Shown piece after piece: positions 33,487-38,293 of a stretch of DNA of 38,293 bases. This DNA is from Planctomycetia bacterium (GTDB taxonomy: Bacteria; Planctomycetota; Phycisphaerae; Phycisphaerales; SM1A02), in contig SYAC01000010.1 in NCBI GenBank assembly GCA_005787685.1, forward strand, positions 1-38,293. Reading direction: 5' to 3'. Made by a program: the position numbers and the translations under genes. The notes beneath the pieces are model-generated. The model did no database searches. It had not been told where the DNA came from and saw only the letters and a program-made list of their open reading frames with translations. How positions within the stretch are numbered: the stretch's first letter is position 1; every line of letters starts with the position of its first letter.

Positions 33487-34377
33487 ATGATCAATGACTC
33501 ACTCTGTTGGTTACATGGCACGAGCACGCGCGCGCGATTCACCGTTGCCACGGCGTGGACCATGACCGCTGCGCTTGTGTTGTTCACCGCCGTGACCGCG
33601 TGCACTACGGTTTCAGGCACGGGTCGCAAGCAATTCAATGTGTATTCAACCAGCCAAGAAAATGCCATGGGCGCGCAGGCATATCAAGAGGAAATGAAGG
33701 ACACCAAGATCATCAGCGAGGGACCGGTGTTTGATCGCGTGCAAAAAATTGGGGTCCGCATTGCCGCCGCGGTCAAGCAACGCCATCCAGAAATCGCCAA
33801 CACCATGGTGTGGAAATGGACCGTGATTGACGATCCAAATGTGGTCAATGCCTGGATGATGCCTGGCGGATACGGCGCCGTGTACACGGGTCTAGTGAGT
33901 TTTGTGCAGTCGGATGATGAACTTGCCATTGTGATGGGCCACGAGGCAGCGCACGCCATTGCGCGCCATGGCGGAGAACGAATGACCCAAGGCGCGGCGG
34001 CGCAACTTGGCGCGACCGCCGCGGGCGTTGCCACTGACAGCCAAGCCATTGCCCAAGGCGCGGCCATGGGTTTGCAAGCTGGCATTCTTTTGCCGTATAG
34101 CCGCAAGCAAGAAAGCGAGGCCGATGAACTTGGCTTGTTCATCGCGGCGCAGGCTGGTTACGACCCGCGTGCAGCCATCTCGCTGTGGCGACGCATGCAA
34201 TCGCAAGGCGGCAGCGCCATTGAATTTCTTTCAACACATCCCAGCGAGGGCACGCGCATTGAATTATTGCAAGAACAAATGCCGCAGGCCTACGCCTTGT
34301 ACAAGCGCACCCGTGTTGATGGCACTGCCACGGATGCCAAAAACTTTGCCAACACCAAGCCGCCAGCAAGCAAATAG
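33487..34377 (+). CDS. M48 family metallopeptidase, lipoprotein
   Basis: A zinc protease of 296 residues, likely a BepA/LoiP-type periplasmic lipoprotein that degrades or remodels envelope proteins. The signal core T-A-A-L-V-L-F-T-A-V-T-A-C carries a lipobox. The zinc motif is H152-E-A-A-H156 with Glu153 catalytic, and the third ligand lies in E209-S-E-A-D. Upstream W-M-M-P-G-G-Y and V-Y-T-G-L are typical of the family. The C-terminus has T-H-P-S-E-G-T-R, seen in many M48 lipoproteins. The start is ATG at 33487, with TTG at 33478 possible; neither has a ribosome-binding site. It converges with the copA gene across a repeat array. Confidence 0.92.
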   Translation: MINDSLCWLHGTSTRARFTVATAWTMTAALVLFTAVTACTTVSGTGRKQFNVYSTSQENAMGAQAYQEEMKDTKIISEGPVFDRVQKIGVRIAAAVKQRHPEIANTMVWKWTVIDDPNVVNAWMMPGGYGAVYTGLVSFVQSDDELAIVMGHEAAHAIARHGGERMTQGAAAQLGATAAGVATDSQAIAQGAAMGLQAGILLPYSRKQESEADELGLFIAAQAGYDPRAAISLWRRMQSQGGSAIEFLSTHPSEGTRIELLQEQMPQAYALYKRTRVDGTATDAKNFANTKPPASK

Positions 34378-34421
34378 GGCGCGCCGCACATTCATGTTTT
34401 CGTTGATCAAGGGCGCGCGTC

Positions 34422-34544
34422 CGCGCCCACTTGAAGGACAACTTTAAACGCGCGCAGCTCGCATGCGCGCCCGCTTGAACGACAATTTAAACGCGCGTAG
34501 CTCGCATGCGCGCCCGCTTGAGCGACCACTTCAAGCGCGCGGCG
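34422..34544. repeat. Three tandem 43-44-bp repeats at the copA 3' end
   Basis: Copies start at 34422, 34466 and 34509, and each opens with a variant of CGCGCCCGCTTGA. The third copy codes for the last residues of CopA (L-K-R-A-R-M-R-A-T-R-V lies across copies 3 and 2), and the stop codon lies in copy 2. The array probably arose by local duplication of the gene end. Confidence 0.85.
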
Positions 34545-36832
34545 TTTCCAACCACGCTGATGTCGCTGCACGCCATGGCGGCCGCGGCAATCGCCGGACC
34601 ATATGCGCCAAGCAACGCGAAGGCCGCCAGTGGAATGGCGAGCACGTTGTACATGAACGCTAGAAATAAATTTTGGCGCATGCATCGCAGTGTGGCCTTC
34701 GAAATATCAATCAACGCTGGAAGCGCCGTCAATGTTCCGCCCACCAAGACAATCGAGGCACTTTCACTGGCGATGCTGGTTCCGCCACCCATGGCCACGC
34801 CCAAACCCGCCGCAGCTAGCGCCGCCGAATCGTTCACGCCGTCTCCCACCATCATGGCACTTTCGCCATGGCGTCGAATCACTTCAAGCTTGCTTTCTGG
34901 CGTGGCGTCGGCCGTGACCATGCTTTCATGAATGCCCGATTCATGAGCGATGCGGAGCGCCTCCAAGCGGCGATCACCTGTGACCAGACCCGTTCGCATG
35001 CCAATCGTTTGCAACGCCTGCACCACCTTGGGCGCCTCGGCGCGCAACGCGTCGGCCAATGTGAAGCGCGCCACCTGCGCTCCATTGACCAACAACACGC
35101 ACGAGGCGCTCTTATCGCGGCGCATTTCCACGCTTTGGCCATTCACCTGCGCGCGCACGCCAAGGCCGGGCGTGGATTCAAATTGCGTGGCCAATGCAAC
35201 CACAACATTCTCTTGCGCCGCGCGGCGGGCAATGGCGCGCGCGATGGGATGCTCGCTGCCACTTTCAACCGACGCTGCCAGCGCTAACGCCTGTTGCAAT
35301 GAAAGCGTATGCGGTGAAGTTGAAATTGCGTGCCCCGCGGCGTGCGCATGAATTTGTTGCGGACTTGGATTTTTGACTGGCGAATCAATCGACGGATGAC
35401 TTTGAGAATCGCTTTGCAAATGAATTGGCTGCGAAGTTGGGTTGTTCGTTTGTGAATCACGCTCCAACAACTCAACGTTGGTCACCACGGGTTCGCCCTT
35501 GGTCAGCGTTCCTGTCTTGTCAAATAGGATTGTTGAAATTCGACCCGCTCGCTCCAGCGCGGCGGCGTCTTTGATTAAAATGCCCCGCAAACTAGCCTCG
35601 CCTGTTCCCACCATGACCGCCATTGGTCCAGCCAAACCCAGCGCGCACGGGCATGAAATAATCAACACGGTTGTCGCCGCCATAATGCCAGTTGGCCACG
35701 AACCTGCAATCCCCCAGCCAATCGCGGTGAGCGCGGCAATGACAAGCACCAGCGGAACAAATACCGATGCCACGCCATCAGCCATGCGCTGAATGGGTGG
35801 ACGACTTGTTTGCGCGTGTTGCACCAAGCGCGCGATGCGGCTCAGCGAAGTTTCGCGCCCCGTTGTCAAGGCCCGCACATGCAACATGCCACTGAAGCAC
35901 ATGGTGCCCGCTCCCACGCGCTCTCCCAATGTTCGCCGCACTGGAAGCGGCTCGCCCGTCATCACGGATTCGTCCAGATCCGCCTGACCAACTTCAATCA
36001 CGCCATCAATGGGCACTCGCCCGCCTGGCCGGACCATGATCAAATCCTGAGCGCGAATGTCCTGCGATTGAATGAACTCGCTTTCTCCCGCCGCACCAAT
36101 GCGCTCCGCTTTTTCCGGCTGCAACTCTAATAATTCGCGCACCGCCGCACCCGCGCTCTTGGTGGCCTTGGCCTCAAACCAATGTCCCAGCGAAATAATC
36201 GCAAGCAACGCCGCGGCCTCGCTGAACCATGTCGACTGATCCTGCAACTGCCCCATCTGTTGCCCAATGAAAATCACAAGGCTGGCCACATAGGCGGTGG
36301 TTGCGCCCAGCGCGATCAACACATCCATGTTGGTGCGCCACACGCGAAGCACGCTCCACGCGCTGCGCCAAAAACCGCTGCCAACCAACGCCATGGACAA
36401 TGTGCTGCCAATCAACAGCGTGATATCAACCGCGCTGCTATGCATATGTTGCGTCATGGCGATCCAGTGAAGCGACTCCATTGGAATCCACAACGCAAAA
36501 CCAATTTGACTTCGGCGGCGCCACAAATATTCCGCGCGTGATTGCGCGCGCTCAGCCTGCGCTTGCATCAGCACTGGATCCACAATCGCCTCTATGGGTT
36601 GCGCTTGGTAGCCGCTGCCAACAACCAGATCAACCAATTTTTGATCCGTGACAAACGCCTCAGTTTCGATCGTGGCCATTCCAGAAAGATGATCCACTAT
36701 GGCCTTGCGCACGCCGGGTTGCGATTGCAATTGTTGAGCGATCGAGGCGCTGCAACCAGCGCAATGCATGCCATCGACGCGCAGCACATGGGTTCGTGTC
36801 AAGCATGGTTCATCGGCTAATTTCTGAGTCAT
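34487..36832 (-). CDS. copA: Copper-translocating P1B-type ATPase
   Basis: A metal-exporting ATPase of 781 residues in the inner membrane. An N-terminal HMA domain carries G-M-H-C-A-G-C (Cys24, Cys27). Eight membrane segments are expected. The transmembrane metal site is C394-P-C396 and the phosphorylated Asp is D438-K-T-G-T. T-G-E-P (actuator domain), S-E-H-P-I-A and G-D-G-V-N-D-S are also present. The CPC motif and N-terminal HMA support Cu(I). The nucleotide-binding domain has an unusual insertion of about 50 residues rich in Ser, Gln, Pro and His after the D-K-T-G-T segment. I chose the ATG at 36832, just upstream of the HMA domain, because a perfect palindrome then falls in the leader; an ATG at 36886 is also in frame. 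Confidence 0.94.
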   Translation of the reverse strand: MTQKLADEPCLTRTHVLRVDGMHCAGCSASIAQQLQSQPGVRKAIVDHLSGMATIETEAFVTDQKLVDLVVGSGYQAQPIEAIVDPVLMQAQAERAQSRAEYLWRRRSQIGFALWIPMESLHWIAMTQHMHSSAVDITLLIGSTLSMALVGSGFWRSAWSVLRVWRTNMDVLIALGATTAYVASLVIFIGQQMGQLQDQSTWFSEAAALLAIISLGHWFEAKATKSAGAAVRELLELQPEKAERIGAAGESEFIQSQDIRAQDLIMVRPGGRVPIDGVIEVGQADLDESVMTGEPLPVRRTLGERVGAGTMCFSGMLHVRALTTGRETSLSRIARLVQHAQTSRPPIQRMADGVASVFVPLVLVIAALTAIGWGIAGSWPTGIMAATTVLIISCPCALGLAGPMAVMVGTGEASLRGILIKDAAALERAGRISTILFDKTGTLTKGEPVVTNVELLERDSQTNNPTSQPIHLQSDSQSHPSIDSPVKNPSPQQIHAHAAGHAISTSPHTLSLQQALALAASVESGSEHPIARAIARRAAQENVVVALATQFESTPGLGVRAQVNGQSVEMRRDKSASCVLLVNGAQVARFTLADALRAEAPKVVQALQTIGMRTGLVTGDRRLEALRIAHESGIHESMVTADATPESKLEVIRRHGESAMMVGDGVNDSAALAAAGLGVAMGGGTSIASESASIVLVGGTLTALPALIDISKATLRCMRQNLFLAFMYNVLAIPLAAFALLGAYGPAIAAAAMACSDISVVGNAARLKWSLKRARMRATRV

Positions 36833-36841
36833 TGACCTACC

Positions 36842-36853
36842 AAGCCTAGGCTT
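36842..36853. promoter_or_regulatory. 12-bp perfect palindrome upstream of copA
   Basis: AAGCCTAGGCTT is fully self-complementary and starts 10 bp before the chosen copA ATG. It could be the operator of a metal-responsive repressor or activator. If the longer start at 36886 is used, it would lie in coding sequence instead. Confidence 0.4.
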
Positions 36854-36950
36854 ATTATGGGAGCGGTCCTGTTGGTCTGCACGCATCAATTGTAGACTTA
36901 TTTTATATTTGACTTGCTCAAAGCGTGATTTGCTCGCATACTCTTACTAC

Positions 36951-37253
36951 ATGCTTGACAAGTGCCCGACTCATTATTTGCGCCCCGCCGCCATTGTGGC
37001 TGTGATGTTCCTGAGCGCCATGACGGTCACTGTGCTCGCCAGTTCAGGCGTGGGCTCGGCGCACACCAATTGCTCCATGTGCTCTTTGGCGTGCTTTGAA
37101 CAATCGCCAGCCAACGCCCAATGCGCCTCGGCTCCACAAGAACACTTCAATACCAAGCCAACACAAGTCGCCTTGCGCGATTGCCTGGCCATGAACATTT
37201 CTTGCGCCGCGGCAGCTTGGAAAGTTCTTGATCTACCTCCGCCCACGCGTTGA
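36951..37253 (+). CDS. Small exported Cys-rich protein divergent from copA
   Basis: A protein of 100 residues, not recognised. A signal-like segment (P-A-A-I-V-A-V-M-F-L-S-A-M-T-V-T-V-L-A-S) is followed by a short mature part with seven cysteines, including C-S-M-C and a nearby L-A-C. The ATG is preceded by TACTCT at 6 nt and has no ribosome-binding site. It is divergent from copA, so a role in periplasmic copper binding is possible, but no known metallochaperone motif is evident beyond the cysteines and a few Met and His residues. A frame open back to 36909 (TTG) is less likely. No gene is seen from 37254 to 37383. Confidence 0.6.
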   Translation: MLDKCPTHYLRPAAIVAVMFLSAMTVTVLASSGVGSAHTNCSMCSLACFEQSPANAQCASAPQEHFNTKPTQVALRDCLAMNISCAAAAWKVLDLPPPTR

Positions 37254-37383
37254 ACTGGTTTGGCCCACGCCAACCTAGTTCCCCAGGCAAGCGTTGAAGT
37301 ACTTACTACATTTCTATTTATTCACATTTCAAACTTTCAAGCGCGACACATTGTGTCCAGCGCCACTTTCTAGGAGACCCCCA

Positions 37384-38293
37384 ATGGGCGTACCAATTTT
37401 CGGAGCACTTGCCCGCAAACTTTTTGGCACTCGCAATCAACGCATGGTCAACCGCTATCTGCGGGTGGTCAGCGCAGTGAGCAAGTTGGAGCCCTCCATT
37501 CGCGCGCTCACCGACGCGCAATTACTGGCGCGCACCGCGGAGTTCCGCTCCCGCATCAGCGGCGGCGAGCCAGCCCTTGCGCTGATGCCGGACATGCTGG
37601 CCACCGCGCGCGAGGCCATGGACCGCGCGGTTGGCATTCGAAATATTTTCAATCCCGCCACTGGATTTGATCCATCATGTTTGCCCGCCGAGGCGCAGAA
37701 ATTATTCCACCAAACCAAAGCGCTTATGGACGCCACGCCAGCCGCCAATCCTGAAGGCGCGTTCTTGGGCTCCAAGGAACCCATTCCAAGCTGGATTTTT
37801 ATTGACATTCCAAATGAAATCTACGACGCAGTGCGCGTGGTGTATGCACAAAGCAAGCCGCCATTCCGCGCGCGCCCTTTTGATGTGCAAATCATCGGCG
37901 GCGTAGTGCTCAGCGAAGGGCAAATCGCTGAAATGAAGACTGGCGAAGGCAAAACCATTGTGGGTCCCCTTGCCTGCTATTTAAATTCATGCGAAAGCAA
38001 GCAAGTGCATGTGGTCACGGTGAATGATTACTTGGTGCAGCGCGATCGCGACTGGACATTTCCGTTTTTCCGCGCGTTGGGCTTGACCGTTGGCGCCATC
38101 CATCCCCAACACATGCAAACCCAAGAGGAAAAAGGCGCGGCTTACCGCTGCGATGTTTTGTATGGCACCACGGCTGAATTTGGATTTGATTATCTGCGCG
38201 ACAACAGGAAGTTACGCGCCGAGGATCAAGTGCAACGCTCGCGCGATTTTGCGATCGTGGACGAGGTGGACAGCATTCTGATTGACGAGGCGC
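37384..38293 (+). CDS. secA: Preprotein translocase ATPase SecA, 3' end outside window
   Basis: The motor of the Sec export pathway; the first 303 codons are visible. AGGAG lies 7 nt before the ATG, the best ribosome-binding site in this part. The N-terminal helices (K-L-F-G-T-R-N-Q-R) lead to [26 protein letters not shown], the Walker A region. [24 protein letters not shown] and the Walker B-like [11 protein letters not shown] follow. Ahead of Walker A there is an extra segment of about 60 residues (roughly 88-155) where E. coli SecA goes almost directly from R-E-A-x-x-R to the F-D-V-Q motif. The frame runs off the window end without a stop. Confidence 0.96.
   Translation, partial: MGVPIFGALARKLFGTRNQRMVNRYLRVVSAVSKLEPSIRALTDAQLLARTAEFRSRISGGEPALALMPDMLATAREAMDRAVGIRNIFNPATGFDPSCLPAEAQKLFHQTKALMDATPAANPEGAFLGSKEPIPSWIFIDIPNEIYDAVRVVYAQSKPPFRARPFDVQIIGGVVLSEGQIAEMKTGEGKTIVGPLACYLNSCESKQVHVVTVNDYLVQRDRDWTFPFFRALGLTVGAIHPQHMQTQEEKGAAYRCDVLYGTTAEFGFDYLRDNRKLRAEDQVQRSRDFAIVDEVDSILIDEA

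Noticed and set aside
34422..34544. 43-44-bp repeats considered as a CRISPR array or integron-type sites
   Set aside because: The copies abut without spacers, and the third is the coding end of copA, so local duplication explains them.

Overview
The window reads as bacterial chromosome of a planctomycete, most likely class Phycisphaerae. Four things point there. Secreted proteins end in paired acidic repeats of the type D-L-D-x-S-G-E-V-D-x-x-D-V. A protein family known only from planctomycetes and Verrucomicrobia is present (14521-14937). A prepilin-type N-terminal protein is present. TopA and SecA carry lineage-type insertions. Genes are densely packed on both strands, base composition is moderately GC-rich by eye, and I see no insertion sequence, prophage, CRISPR array or rRNA.

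Layout. 1-6007: the 3' part of topA, a nucleoside-permease-like MFS protein, ispG and a pseudopilin-like gene coupled to it. 6053-9276: an FHA-GAF-SpoIIE phosphatase coupled to an ExbB/TolQ-like proton channel, divergent from a polyprenyl diphosphate synthase. 9464-16136: dxs, ffh, an AI-2E/PerM family membrane protein, the planctomycete-Verrucomicrobia protein and an OmpA-like lipoprotein. 16404-26345: an accessory-looking region with three secreted Cys-rich proteins. Between them lie an MlaE permease, tRNA-Gly and a minus-strand operon of peroxiredoxin, chagasin-type inhibitor and degenerate EEP-fold protein. 26494-33409: acyl-CoA synthetase, SPOR lipoprotein, truncated haemoglobin, class V aminotransferase, an overlapping gene pair ending in lexA, trpA, a CAT-anticodon tRNA and a small membrane protein. 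33487-38293: M48 lipoprotein protease, CopA copper ATPase, a small exported Cys-rich protein and the 5' part of secA.

How the genes fit together. ispG, the prenyl synthase and dxs supply isoprenoid precursors by the MEP pathway, all within 8 kb. Ffh and SecA serve export, which fits the many exported proteins. The three large secreted proteins share one cysteine module (seven copies) and one C-terminal acidic tandem repeat, so they probably belong to a common surface or extracellular set. CopA and the divergent Cys-rich protein may form a copper-handling pair.

Most notable signals: the shared CC...WD...C module with its dockerin-like tail; a -10-like hexamer only 5-7 nt upstream of about ten start codons, suggesting frequent leaderless transcription; and a near-perfect inverted repeat over a probable promoter ahead of a two-gene unit ending in lexA. 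All calls come from reading the sequence; no database search was possible.
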